Shown piece by piece: positions 14,911 through 22,743 of a stretch of DNA of 28,430 nt. The position numbers and the translations under genes were made by a program. Location: contig JAPSFM010000069.1 of the NCBI GenBank assembly GCA_035063885.1, forward strand, positions 1-28,430, given 5' to 3'. Source of the DNA: CAADGY01 sp900696665. Lineage in GTDB: Bacteria > Acidobacteriota > Terriglobia > Bryobacterales > Bryobacteraceae. Under the pieces are notes generated by a model, which ran no database searches, was not told the DNA's origin, and saw only the letters and a program-made list of their open reading frames with translations. The stretch's first letter is position 1; every line of letters starts with the position of its first letter.

Positions 14911-16665
14911 TTAACGGTCGACATCCGCCAGCACGTAGTCCATGGCCCCCAGGATCGCGAGTAGATCGGGAATGGTTCTCCCGCGGCAGATCAGCGGAAG
15001 CATTTGCAGATGCGGAAACGATGGCGTACGGATGCGAGTCCGGTAAGAAGCCGTTCCGCCATCGCTGATCAGGTAGTAACCGTTGTTGCCCTTGGTCGCT
15101 TCGATTGCGCCCAAAGCTTCGCCCGGCGGCACGACCGGCCCCCAACTAACGCCCAGAAAGTGCGTAATCAGAGTTTCAATGTCATGCATGGTGCGGTCTT
15201 TGAGCGGCGGTGTTGCCAGGGGATGATCGGACTTATAGGGGCCTTCGGGCATATGGTCGACGCACTGCTCGATGATACGCAGGCTTTGCCGCATCTCCTC
15301 CACCCGAACCAGCGCGCGGTCGTAGCAATCGCCGTGTTGCCCTGTAGGGATGTCGAACTCGAATTGTTCGTAACCCGAATATGGCTGCCGCTTCCGGAAA
15401 TCCCATTCGAAGCCGCACGCCCGGAGGTTGGGGCCGGTAACCCCCCACTCGACCGCCTCGCTGGTGGTGTAAGCGCCGACCCCTTTGGTGCGTGCGCGGA
15501 AAATGCGGTTGCGCAGGACGGTACGGTCGTATTCGGCCAGCTTTGGAGGGAAATACGCAATGAAATCGCGGAACATCTTCTCCCACCCGTGAGGCAGGTC
15601 CTGTGCGACGCCGCCAAAGCGGAACCAGTTGGGATGCATGCGCGCGCCGCAAACTGCTTCGACAATTCCGAAAGCCCGCTCGCGATCGTTGAACGTGTAG
15701 AACACCGGCGAGAGTTGCCCGAGATCCTGTGCGAAGGTTCCATACCAGACCAGGTGGCTGATGATGCGGAACAACTCCGACATTAATACGCGGATCGCCT
15801 GAGCCCGAGGAGGGACAGAAATGCCGGCGAGTTTCTCCAGGGCCGTCAGATACGCCAGGTTGTTCATGACGCCGCCGAGATAATCGACCCGGTCCGTATA
15901 TGGGATATAGGTGTGCCAGGTCTGCCGCTCTCCCATTTTTTCGGCGCCGCGATGGTGAAACCCGATTTCCGGGACAGCGTCCAGAATCTCCTCTCCGTCG
16001 AGTTGCAGCACGATGCGCAAGACTCCATGCGTGCCGGGATGCTGAGGGCCGAGATTCAAAAAGATGAAATCCGCCCCGGCTCGTGTCCGCTGCATACCCC
16101 AGTCTTCGGGGCGGAAGCGAAGCGCTTCCTGCTCGGTATCCTCCTTTTCCTGCGGCAACTCGAAAGGCCCCATTTCAGTGGCTCGCGCCGGATGATCTTT
16201 TCGAAGCGGATGTCCCACCCAGGTCTTGGGCATCAGGATGCGCTGGAGGTAAGGATGCCCGGAAAATGCAATGCCGAACATGTCCCACACCTCGCGTTCA
16301 TACCAGTTGGCTCCCGGCCAAAGCGAGGTGATGCTGTCGAGCGAGAGCGCGCCGGAATCGAGGGACGTCTTGATACGCAGGTACTCGTTCCGCTCGAAGG
16401 AGAGCAGATGATAGACCACCGTGAAGTCGCCGGCGGGCTCACCCTCCCGGTGTGTCCGATTACGCTCATCGATAGCGGTGAGATCATACAGCATTGCGTA
16501 GGGACGCTCCACGCCGGCTTTGAGGTATCCCAGCACCTCACGCAAGCGTTCACGGGCGACCCAGAACGTAGGGATCGAATCTCTGGCTTCGGGCGCGGCG
16601 GTCACCGCTCCGGCTTCAAACCGGTCTCTCAACACGTCGGCCACGGGCGGCGCGGAGGCGGCCAT
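14911..16665 (-). CDS. nuoC: NADH-quinone oxidoreductase fused subunit C/D
   Basis: A fusion of the NuoC and NuoD peripheral subunits (nuoCD), 584 residues. NuoC occupies about 1-165 with its signature WYEREVWDMFGI and HPYLQRIL (121-144). A charged linker (about 168-195) leads to NuoD, which opens with FLNLGPQHPGTHGVLR (202-217). That loop carries the conserved histidines (His209, His213) that line the quinone pocket. In many bacteria C and D are separate genes; the fusion typifies the gammaproteobacterial-type complex. The ATG at 16665 overlaps the nuoB stop as TGATG and follows GGAGG. The frame stays open upstream but that part overlaps nuoB. Confidence 0.95.
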   Translation of the reverse strand: MAASAPPVADVLRDRFEAGAVTAAPEARDSIPTFWVARERLREVLGYLKAGVERPYAMLYDLTAIDERNRTHREGEPAGDFTVVYHLLSFERNEYLRIKTSLDSGALSLDSITSLWPGANWYEREVWDMFGIAFSGHPYLQRILMPKTWVGHPLRKDHPARATEMGPFELPQEKEDTEQEALRFRPEDWGMQRTRAGADFIFLNLGPQHPGTHGVLRIVLQLDGEEILDAVPEIGFHHRGAEKMGERQTWHTYIPYTDRVDYLGGVMNNLAYLTALEKLAGISVPPRAQAIRVLMSELFRIISHLVWYGTFAQDLGQLSPVFYTFNDRERAFGIVEAVCGARMHPNWFRFGGVAQDLPHGWEKMFRDFIAYFPPKLAEYDRTVLRNRIFRARTKGVGAYTTSEAVEWGVTGPNLRACGFEWDFRKRQPYSGYEQFEFDIPTGQHGDCYDRALVRVEEMRQSLRIIEQCVDHMPEGPYKSDHPLATPPLKDRTMHDIETLITHFLGVSWGPVVPPGEALGAIEATKGNNGYYLISDGGTASYRTRIRTPSFPHLQMLPLICRGRTIPDLLAILGAMDYVLADVDR

Positions 16666-17300
16666 CAAACCTCCTCCGGCGGACGCAGATCGGTTACAAG
16701 TTGCCGCTGGCTGCGTTTCAGGTCGCGCATGGACAGCATGGGAGCGCGTTCGACGCCCTGCGGACCCACTACCCAACTTAGCGGCCGGCGTTCGGTTCCA
16801 ACGGCGTCACGCAGCAGCGTGACCCCTTCAATAAACGCATCGGGACGGGGCGGACAGCCGGGTACGTACACATCGACGGGAAGGAATTTATCCACCCCTT
16901 GCACGACGCTATAGATGTCGTACATGCCGCCGGAGTTCGCGCAGGAACCCATTGAAATTACCCAGCGCGGCTCCATCATCTGTTCGTAGAGACGCTGAAT
17001 GACCGGCGCCATTTTCAGGAACACCGTTCCCGCGATGACGATCAGGTCCGCTTCCCGTGGAGTGCCTCGAATCACTTCCGCGCCGAAGCGCGCCAGGTCG
17101 TATTTGCTGGTAAGGCTGGTAGCCATTTCCACGTAGCAGCAGGAAAGACCGAAATTGAAAGGCCAGATGGAGTTCTTGCGGCTCCATGCCAGTAGGTCCT
17201 GAAGGCGGGAAAGGATGACACTGCGCTTCACTTCCTCCTCAAAACCGGCGCCTGCCGCCGGCCGCAAATTCTCTCCCGGCTTGCTTAACGACCACCGCAT
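16665..17300 (-). CDS. nuoB: NADH-quinone oxidoreductase subunit B (cluster N2 subunit)
   Basis: A subunit of 211 residues that carries the terminal 4Fe-4S cluster N2, which reduces quinone. The ligands are the tandem Cys54-Cys55 (FGLSCCYVEM), Cys120 (GSCANSGG) and Cys149 (VPGCPPRPD). The ATG at 17300 overlaps the nuoA stop as TGATG. A much longer open frame upstream is a shadow of nuoA and the next gene. Length and motifs are standard. Confidence 0.96.
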   Translation of the reverse strand: MRWSLSKPGENLRPAAGAGFEEEVKRSVILSRLQDLLAWSRKNSIWPFNFGLSCCYVEMATSLTSKYDLARFGAEVIRGTPREADLIVIAGTVFLKMAPVIQRLYEQMMEPRWVISMGSCANSGGMYDIYSVVQGVDKFLPVDVYVPGCPPRPDAFIEGVTLLRDAVGTERRPLSWVVGPQGVERAPMLSMRDLKRSQRQLVTDLRPPEEV

Positions 17301-17671
17301 CAGTTCCCCGTCCTTCCCTGCGGCGATACCCAGTCCAACGCTCCGATGCGAGCCAGGTAAAATAGCGCGGCCACCAGGATTCCAGCGAAGACGAACGCCT
17401 CCCAAAAGCCTGGCCATCCAAGTTCGCGAGCGGCTATGGCCCAGCCGAAGAGGAAGACCGCCTCCAGATCGAAAATGACGAAGAACATGGCAATGAGATA
17501 GAACTTCGCGGACAGGCGGACGCGCGCGGAGCCTTCTGAAACAATGCCGCTCTCGTAAGGGGAGCCGGTTGCTGGAGCGCGGTGCCGTTCGCCCAGCAAG
17601 TGCGACGCGAGGAGGATGCCCGCGGCCAGCAGCAGCACCAGCAGCGAGTAAACAACGAAAGGCCACATCAT
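17300..17671 (-). CDS. nuoA: NADH-quinone oxidoreductase subunit A
   Basis: A membrane subunit of 123 residues with three helices and the conserved loop YESGIVSEGSARVRLSAKFY, which contacts the quinone-site region, then FVIFDLEAVFLFGWA. It is the first nuo gene. Two adjacent ATGs (17671 and 17668) are possible; the first overlaps the stop of the upstream MmgE/PrpD gene as ATGA and both follow GGAGGAATC. This coupling suggests nuoA is translated from a transcript that also carries that gene. Confidence 0.94.
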   Translation of the reverse strand: MMWPFVVYSLLVLLLAAGILLASHLLGERHRAPATGSPYESGIVSEGSARVRLSAKFYLIAMFFVIFDLEAVFLFGWAIAARELGWPGFWEAFVFAGILVAALFYLARIGALDWVSPQGRTGN

Positions 17672-19065
17672 GATTCCTCCCCGTCGCGTCCGTTTCGCGC
17701 CGGACGGACACCGGCGAACAACCGCATCAGATGCCGCACGCTCGTGTTTTCGAGCCCGGCAATGGCCTGGATCATGGCCGCCCGCTCCGCTTCTTCCGCG
17801 TAGGGTTGCATCAGGGAGTGGAACTTGGAACAGGCAGCATCCCACGACATGGGCTGAGTGACGAAACCCGGATAATCACGGCTTTCCTTGGAGAGAGTGC
17901 CGCCATCGCGAAGCAGAACCTGAATCCGGCAAGGCATCTCCTCGGGAAAGCGCTGCGAGTAAGCGGGGTTGGCGACTACGCGAACCCGGCGCAACAACTC
18001 CTGGATGCCTGGATGAGCGATGCGTTCCGGCGTATATTGGGCGGGCATAACATCGCCGTCGAGAATCGCCGCGGCGATCGCGTAAGGCAGGCTGTGGTCT
18101 GCCTGCTCTTTCGTGGTGACGCAGCTTGTACGGTCCCCTTCCTCGCCGCCGCCGATCAGCTTGAATGCGACTTCGAACGTTTCAACCTTGACGCTCTCCA
18201 CGTCGCGAGCTTCGAACCGGTAGCGTTTGCGAAGATCCAGAACTCCTTGAATCGCGGCCTGAGCGTGGGTCTCGGCGTTGTATCGCCGGAGGATGGTTCG
18301 TTTCACGCGCTCCAGGTCCTCCCGCTGCCAGTCGATATCGAACACGCCGGAAATGGCATCCATAAAACCTTTGTCTCCCTCGAACACTTCGCGGGGGCCG
18401 CCGATGCCGTCCTTCGCAAGGAACACGATTCGCGTGCAACAGGCAGCGGTGTGGGGAGACGCGAGTCCTTTCCAGTGAGAGAGCTGGCCTGTTCTGGTGA
18501 CGCGCAGGGAATTGAGCGCCGCGCCGCAAATCGCGATCGCGTTGGCGGTTCGCTCTTCGTCGAGATCGAGGATTTTGCATAAGCCGGCCGCTATCGAGTA
18601 GGCTCCAAGGGTGGCATCGTCGAACCCCTTGTCACGAACCGGTGCGACGTCGCTCAACCGGCACTGAACCTGGTAGGCAACGGCCAGGGCCGTCATCAAC
18701 TCCTCGCCGGTACGGTCGGCGTAGCTCGCGGCGGCGAGAACCGGCGCCAGGTTGTCGCTCGGATGGCACGTTTCTCCCGGAGCCACGTAAGAGTCGTTGA
18801 AATCCAGGTACCGGACCAGCGCACCGTTATAGAATGCGGCGTTCTGCGGTGAAGCCGAGCCACCGCCGATCAACGCACACTGGTCTTCCGGTCCGGAGGC
18901 GGCGATGCTCCGCTTCAGAATTCGAACCGGCTCCCCTTCGACAGCGCCACCCGCGCAGCCTAGCGAGTCAAGGACCCGTATCTTCAATTGCTCGCGAGCC
19001 GCGGACGAGAGATCCTCATAGACGGACCGGCATACAAACGTGGCTAATTGCTCCACACATGTCAT
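17668..19065 (-). CDS. MmgE/PrpD family protein (2-methylcitrate dehydratase-like)
   Basis: A 465-residue cytosolic protein spanning the whole MmgE/PrpD family. Family marks are the N-terminal helical domain with VLDSLGCAGGA (31-41), the conserved LDFNDSYVAPGETCHPSDNLAPVLAAA region (87 onward, with the HPSD motif) and a late HPGIQELLRRVRV segment. Members include 2-methylcitrate dehydratase of propionate breakdown, cis-aconitate decarboxylase and iminodisuccinate epimerase; the substrate here cannot be told. No prpB, prpC or prpE neighbour is present. Its stop overlaps the nuoA start, so it is probably the first gene of the complex I transcript, an unusual partner. The ATG at 19065 follows CAGGGA. 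Confidence 0.9.
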   Translation of the reverse strand: MTCVEQLATFVCRSVYEDLSSAAREQLKIRVLDSLGCAGGAVEGEPVRILKRSIAASGPEDQCALIGGGSASPQNAAFYNGALVRYLDFNDSYVAPGETCHPSDNLAPVLAAASYADRTGEELMTALAVAYQVQCRLSDVAPVRDKGFDDATLGAYSIAAGLCKILDLDEERTANAIAICGAALNSLRVTRTGQLSHWKGLASPHTAACCTRIVFLAKDGIGGPREVFEGDKGFMDAISGVFDIDWQREDLERVKRTILRRYNAETHAQAAIQGVLDLRKRYRFEARDVESVKVETFEVAFKLIGGGEEGDRTSCVTTKEQADHSLPYAIAAAILDGDVMPAQYTPERIAHPGIQELLRRVRVVANPAYSQRFPEEMPCRIQVLLRDGGTLSKESRDYPGFVTQPMSWDAACSKFHSLMQPYAEEAERAAMIQAIAGLENTSVRHLMRLFAGVRPARNGRDGEES

Positions 19066-19114
19066 GTGGTAATCCCTGCGAAGCCTGCCTACAGCGCGTC
19101 ACACCGCAGTCTCT

Positions 19115-19138
19115 GCCTTCCAATGTGAAACGGAAGGC
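19115..19138 (-). promoter_or_regulatory. Inverted repeat in the leader of the MmgE/PrpD-nuo transcript
   Basis: GCCTTCC (19115-19121) pairs with GGAAGGC (19132-19138) around a ten-base spacer, in the 129-base gap between the PAS-LuxR gene and the MmgE/PrpD start. With no T run after it on the minus strand it is a poor terminator. It may be an operator for the neighbouring regulator or a leader hairpin. Further GGAA/TTCC copies lie just upstream on the transcript. Confidence 0.3.
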
Positions 19139-19194
19139 CGGAAGTTCCAATAGTCCGTTTGTAATGCCCCCAGGGATAACCGTCACAAGCCTGT

Positions 19195-19848
19195 TCAGAT
19201 GAGCCCACGTTTCATAGCGTGGAGCACAGCCTCCAGGCGGTTGTGCGTCCGGAGTTTCTGATTGATGGCCGAGAGATGATTCCGAACCGTAGGCAGCGTG
19301 ATGCCCAGTTCCTTGGCGACCTGGCCCGAATTTTTCGCTTTCGCAAACAACCTGAGAATGCGCTTTTCCTGCTCCGAGAGCGCGGTTACCGGGGCAAGAT
19401 GAGGCTGTCCGTTGCCCAAGGCCAGCGCTTCTTTTGAAAATTCGAGCCAGTGCGTGAACGCCTCTTCGATCCTTTTGCGCTCGCTGATGTCGTGAGCCAG
19501 ATGCGCCACCAGCCGTTCGTGCGTTCGACTGTCGGCAAACAAGATGGTCGAAACACTTACCCACAGCGGTTGGCCCGGCTTGGTTACCACTTCGAGGTCG
19601 AAATTCGGAACTTCCATCTTCCCTGCCGCACAGTCATGGGCACTACAGCCGGTGCTACAAACAAATGTACCCAGGGCACCCCGTCCGTGAAGGACGTTAT
19701 GGCAGGTTTTGCCGAGAACTTCCGCGGCCGGGTAGCCGAATAATCGCTCAGCGGCGCGGTTCCAGAACCGGATCTCACTTTCGAGCGACACTACAAAGGC
19801 TGCGTTGGCCGTTCCCTCGAGCAATTTATAGACGTCGCCAGCCAGCAT
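19195..19848 (-). CDS. PAS-LuxR transcriptional regulator with a Cys/His cluster in the PAS domain
   Basis: A 217-residue one-component regulator. Residues about 5-125 are a PAS domain (FWNRAAERLFGYPAAEVLG, then WVSVSTILFAD and HDISERK at its end). Residues about 150-217 are a LuxR-type DNA-binding helix-turn-helix (LSEQEKRILRLFAK, TVRNHLSAINQKL). The PAS domain has a dense set of possible ligands: Cys49, His50, His54, Cys64, Cys68, His71 and Cys73. Such a cluster could bind iron-sulfur, heme or zinc, or act as a thiol switch. The frame is open to a TTG at 19860, but GGAG inside that extension lies six bases before the ATG at 19848. It sits on the same strand 129 bases before the MmgE/PrpD-nuo genes and is a candidate regulator of them. 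Confidence 0.85.
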   Translation of the reverse strand: MLAGDVYKLLEGTANAAFVVSLESEIRFWNRAAERLFGYPAAEVLGKTCHNVLHGRGALGTFVCSTGCSAHDCAAGKMEVPNFDLEVVTKPGQPLWVSVSTILFADSRTHERLVAHLAHDISERKRIEEAFTHWLEFSKEALALGNGQPHLAPVTALSEQEKRILRLFAKAKNSGQVAKELGITLPTVRNHLSAINQKLRTHNRLEAVLHAMKRGLI

Positions 19849-20025
19849 CACAATCTCCAACCGGATTTCGCTGCGCTCGGGCGGACTTCACTCGGTGGCC
19901 GGATAGCGCCGAAAATGTAACGCATCGGATACCACCGGTCCAGTAAACGGATTTTAGCACGCTCCATGGTACGCGTTCCCCGCACTCGCCGTAGTGGTAC
20001 GGTGGATTCTGGAGCTGAGTCCGGA

Positions 20026-21363
20026 ATGCAACTCGTACTGTTATTGATTGTCATCGGTCTGATGCACGCTGCACGTTCGTTTTCACCCCAGTCCGGCCTC
20101 GGCGCTGGTCCCGCGGGAACAACCATGGCCGGAGGCTTTCTCCTGTTGTCGGCGCTGTTTGCGGGGAACCTGTCGGCCCGGTTGCGAATGCCGCAGCTTA
20201 CCGGATACATGATCGTCGGCATCCTGGTGGGGCCGCATGTTCTGGCGCTGGTGACGGACCAGATGCTGGTGCAGTTGCGGGTTTTCAACGGTGTGGCGAT
20301 TGCCCTTATTGCGTTGACGGCTGGCGTGGAGATGGATTTCCAGGTAATGCGGCCGTTGATGCGCGGCATCGCCTGGGTTACTGGCATCGCAGTCGTAGGG
20401 ACCATGGTGGTGCTTTCTGCAACCGCGTACCTGCTCAAAGACCTGATGCCATTCATGTACGGAATGAGCACGGTGCAACTGCTGGCGGTGTCGCTCGTCT
20501 TGGGGGTCACGCTGTCCGCCCAGTCGCCCGCCGTAGTGGTGGCGTTGCGGAAAGAGTTGGACGCCGACGGGCCTTTGACCCGGACGGTATTGGGTGTCGT
20601 GGTGCTCTCCGACCTCGTCATTGTGGTATTGTTCGCGCTGGTATCTTCGCTTGCCCGATCGCTGCTGGGTGGAAGCGCGGCTGATTCCATCACCACGGGC
20701 GTTCTGGCATGGGAGATATTCGGCTCGGCGCTCGCGGGCGTGTTCATTGGTCTGCTGGTTACAACCTACCTGAGAAGCATCGAAGGTGGAGGAGCGCTAT
20801 TCGTCATTACGCTCGGCTTTCTAGTCGCCGAAGTTGGACAGCGAATTCATCTGGACCCGTTGCTGGTGGCTCTCTTTGCCGGCATGTTCATCCGCAACCT
20901 GACCAGCCATGGCGACCGCCTGCACAAGGAGATTGAAGCGGCCTCTCTCCCGGTCTATATCGGGTTTTTCGCCGTGGCCGGGGCCACCATTCATTTGGAC
21001 GCATTGATGACCGTGGGGATTCCCGCGGTGGTCCTGGTGCTGGTGAGAGGAATCTCGTTCGTTGCGGGCGGCAATGCCGCCGCGCGCGTCGCCGCTTCAG
21101 CGGAGGCAGTACGGAAGTTCACCGGATTCGGGCTCCTGTCCCAGGCAGGTTTGGCCCTGGTGCTGGCCGTGTTGTTTTCCCGCAGCTTTCCTCAATTGGG
21201 CGCGGGAGCTTCGGCGCTTGTCTTCGGGGTAGTAGCCTTGAATCAGATCTTCGCGCCCATTTTATACAGATGGGCCCTTATCAGGAGCGGTGAGGCGCGC
21301 GCAGACTCCAAGGCCCCCCCCGTGCGCGTGTCAGCGGGCAGGCTTGTGGCAGAAAACCCCTGA
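20026..21363 (+). CDS. Cation/proton antiporter (CPA2, Kef/Nha-like)
   Basis: A membrane protein of 445 residues with about 12-13 hydrophobic helices covering one sodium/hydrogen exchanger domain. Typical segments are LLSALFAGNLSARLRMPQLTGYMIVGILVGP near the start, LTAGVEMDF, and VLGVTLSAQSPAVVVALRKEL with VLSDLVIVVLFAL, which holds the conserved Asp. There is no C-terminal RCK/TrkA domain, so it is not a full KefB/KefC protein. The cation (Na+ or K+) is undetermined. The frame is open to an ATG at 19966, but the ATG at 20026 is followed at once by the first helix and preceded by GGAG, so it is preferred. It is divergent from the PAS-LuxR gene. Confidence 0.88.
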   Translation: MQLVLLLIVIGLMHAARSFSPQSGLGAGPAGTTMAGGFLLLSALFAGNLSARLRMPQLTGYMIVGILVGPHVLALVTDQMLVQLRVFNGVAIALIALTAGVEMDFQVMRPLMRGIAWVTGIAVVGTMVVLSATAYLLKDLMPFMYGMSTVQLLAVSLVLGVTLSAQSPAVVVALRKELDADGPLTRTVLGVVVLSDLVIVVLFALVSSLARSLLGGSAADSITTGVLAWEIFGSALAGVFIGLLVTTYLRSIEGGGALFVITLGFLVAEVGQRIHLDPLLVALFAGMFIRNLTSHGDRLHKEIEAASLPVYIGFFAVAGATIHLDALMTVGIPAVVLVLVRGISFVAGGNAAARVAASAEAVRKFTGFGLLSQAGLALVLAVLFSRSFPQLGAGASALVFGVVALNQIFAPILYRWALIRSGEARADSKAPPVRVSAGRLVAENP

Positions 21364-21375
21364 GTCGCAAAGATT

Positions 21376-21783
21376 TCAGCGTGCACCGGCGATGCTTGAC
21401 CACTGCGGCGGGCGGGGCAGGTCGTCTGGCAGATGCGTGGTCTCATCTCCGTGCGCTTCCGCGAGTTGCTCGGTGGTCAGATCTTCCGCGGTGCGGAGGT
21501 CGGCTCCGCTCAAATCCGCGCCCATCAGGTCCACGCCGATCATTTGTGCGCCCACCATGTTCGCGTTTCGAAGGTCCGACCAGCGAAGGTCGGCGCCCTT
21601 TAGATTTGCCAGTGCGAGGTCCGCATTCCGCAACACTGCTCGCGAAAGATTTGCAAACATGAGGTTGAGATAACGAAGGTCGGCTCCGGCCAACTGGGGC
21701 GAAAGCGTTGGGTCGTCTTCCCGGAGACGATTCCATTCGTCCACGTCATTTTTTATCAGCTCCACGTGTTCCTGGTCAGCCAT
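21376..21783 (-). CDS. Pentapeptide-repeat protein
   Basis: A 135-residue cytosolic protein. Residues about 31-105 are a run of roughly 14 tandem A(D/N)LxX pentapeptides (for example GADLR, FANLS, NADLA, GADLR), which fold as a right-handed quadrilateral beta-helix. A short acidic N-terminal helix and a Pro-rich C-terminal tail flank it. Some family members mimic DNA and protect gyrase, but most have unknown roles and none can be assigned here. The ATG at 21783 has a GGAG site eight bases upstream. It converges on the antiporter gene with a 12-base gap. Confidence 0.88.
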   Translation of the reverse strand: MADQEHVELIKNDVDEWNRLREDDPTLSPQLAGADLRYLNLMFANLSRAVLRNADLALANLKGADLRWSDLRNANMVGAQMIGVDLMGADLSGADLRTAEDLTTEQLAEAHGDETTHLPDDLPRPPQWSSIAGAR

Positions 21784-21884
21784 CTGCGACTCCGAATTCC
21801 GTTATAGCAAATAGCGCGAACCCGGCGTCAAACCTTGTCTTACTCCTCTTCCCAGTCGCCCGGACCGGGTATGTCCGGAACGTC

Positions 21885-22328
21885 TCATTCCGGGCAGAGC
21901 GTACCAAGATACTTCAACCATTCCACGATTTCCGGCGGGAAAGGGAAGGCGTGCTCCTTGCCAGACCGGCTGGTATGAAAAACCTGTCCGTAACGGTCGG
22001 CGACGAGGACGGCCGCCTCTGATGCCGCCTCGCGCTCCTGAATCGCTGCCTTGGCGAAGGAAAGCCGCTGCAGCCAACCGTCCGGCGCCGCCGCGATCAC
22101 CAGCAGGCGGGCATCCCATTCGCGGAATTCGGCGGCAAGCGCGTCCAGCTCCATCCCATATCGTTCGCACTCCGCACACTCAAATGCATGGGGCAACAGT
22201 ATAACCGTCGTCTCACTGCGAACCGGCCGGAGTTGCACCGGTGAATCGCCGCTTACCGGCGTCAGATCCGCATCGGGCAGCATCTGCGCCACCCGGAGAT
22301 TTCCCAGCGATATCTCCGTAACACTCAC
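21885..22328 (-). CDS. Thioredoxin-fold (peroxiredoxin-like) protein with CAEC motif
   Basis: A 147-residue protein with the layout of an AhpC/TSA-like thioredoxin fold. It has a beta strand TVILLPHAFE leading into Cys51-Ala-Glu-Cys54, then a helix (LDALAAEFREWDARLLVIAAAP), and later AVLVADRYGQVFHT, the usual final strands. The CxxC at the helix start suggests a thiol-disulfide or peroxide role, but the motif is not that of a classical peroxiredoxin and the protein is short. There is no signal peptide. The start is a GTG at 22328 without an obvious ribosome site, so it is uncertain. It is divergent from the DUF488 gene, with 50 bases between them. Confidence 0.7.
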   Translation of the reverse strand: MSVTEISLGNLRVAQMLPDADLTPVSGDSPVQLRPVRSETTVILLPHAFECAECERYGMELDALAAEFREWDARLLVIAAAPDGWLQRLSFAKAAIQEREAASEAAVLVADRYGQVFHTSRSGKEHAFPFPPEIVEWLKYLGTLCPE

Positions 22329-22378
22329 AATTACATCATGTCAGGAATACAGGAATAAGATGGTTACGGGTTTAGGAC

Positions 22379-22738
22379 ATGATCTACCTTCATCGAGTCT
22401 ACGATCACGAAACAGCACCGAAAGGCGAACAGTACCTGGTGGAGCGCCTCTGGCCGCGTGGCATCCGGAAAGAGCAACTGCACGTGAAAGAGTGGTTGAA
22501 AGAAGTTGCTCCCAGCACAGGGCTTCGGAAATGGTTCTCGCACGATCCGGCGAAATGGGATGCTTTCAAAGAGCGCTACTTTGCGGAATTGGACCAGCAT
22601 CCGGACGCCTGGGCTCCACTTGAACATGCGGCGCGCAAAGGCGCAGTGGTCTTTCTCTATAGCTCGAAAGACAGCGAACACAACAACGCCGTGGCGCTAA
22701 AGGCATACATTGAATCGAAACTGAAGAGAACTCGATAA
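22379..22738 (+). CDS. DUF488 family protein (YeaO-like)
   Basis: A 119-residue cytosolic protein that matches DUF488 over its full length: RVYDHETAPKGEQYLVERLWPRGI, then EWLKEVAPSTGLRKWFSHDP, and FLYSSKDSEHNNAVALKAYI at the end. The family has no firm function. The SSKDxxHNxA segment and conserved LWPRG are the most constant parts. The stop lies five bases before the heparinase-like gene, which suggests co-transcription, though the two families have no known link. Confidence 0.9.
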   Translation: MIYLHRVYDHETAPKGEQYLVERLWPRGIRKEQLHVKEWLKEVAPSTGLRKWFSHDPAKWDAFKERYFAELDQHPDAWAPLEHAARKGAVVFLYSSKDSEHNNAVALKAYIESKLKRTR

Positions 22739-22743
22739 GCGTC

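Noticed and set aside
19848..20747. Minus-strand open frame (299 codons) opposite the antiporter
   Set aside because: Ser/Thr/Arg/Pro-rich antisense of membrane helices; shadow of the antiporter gene.
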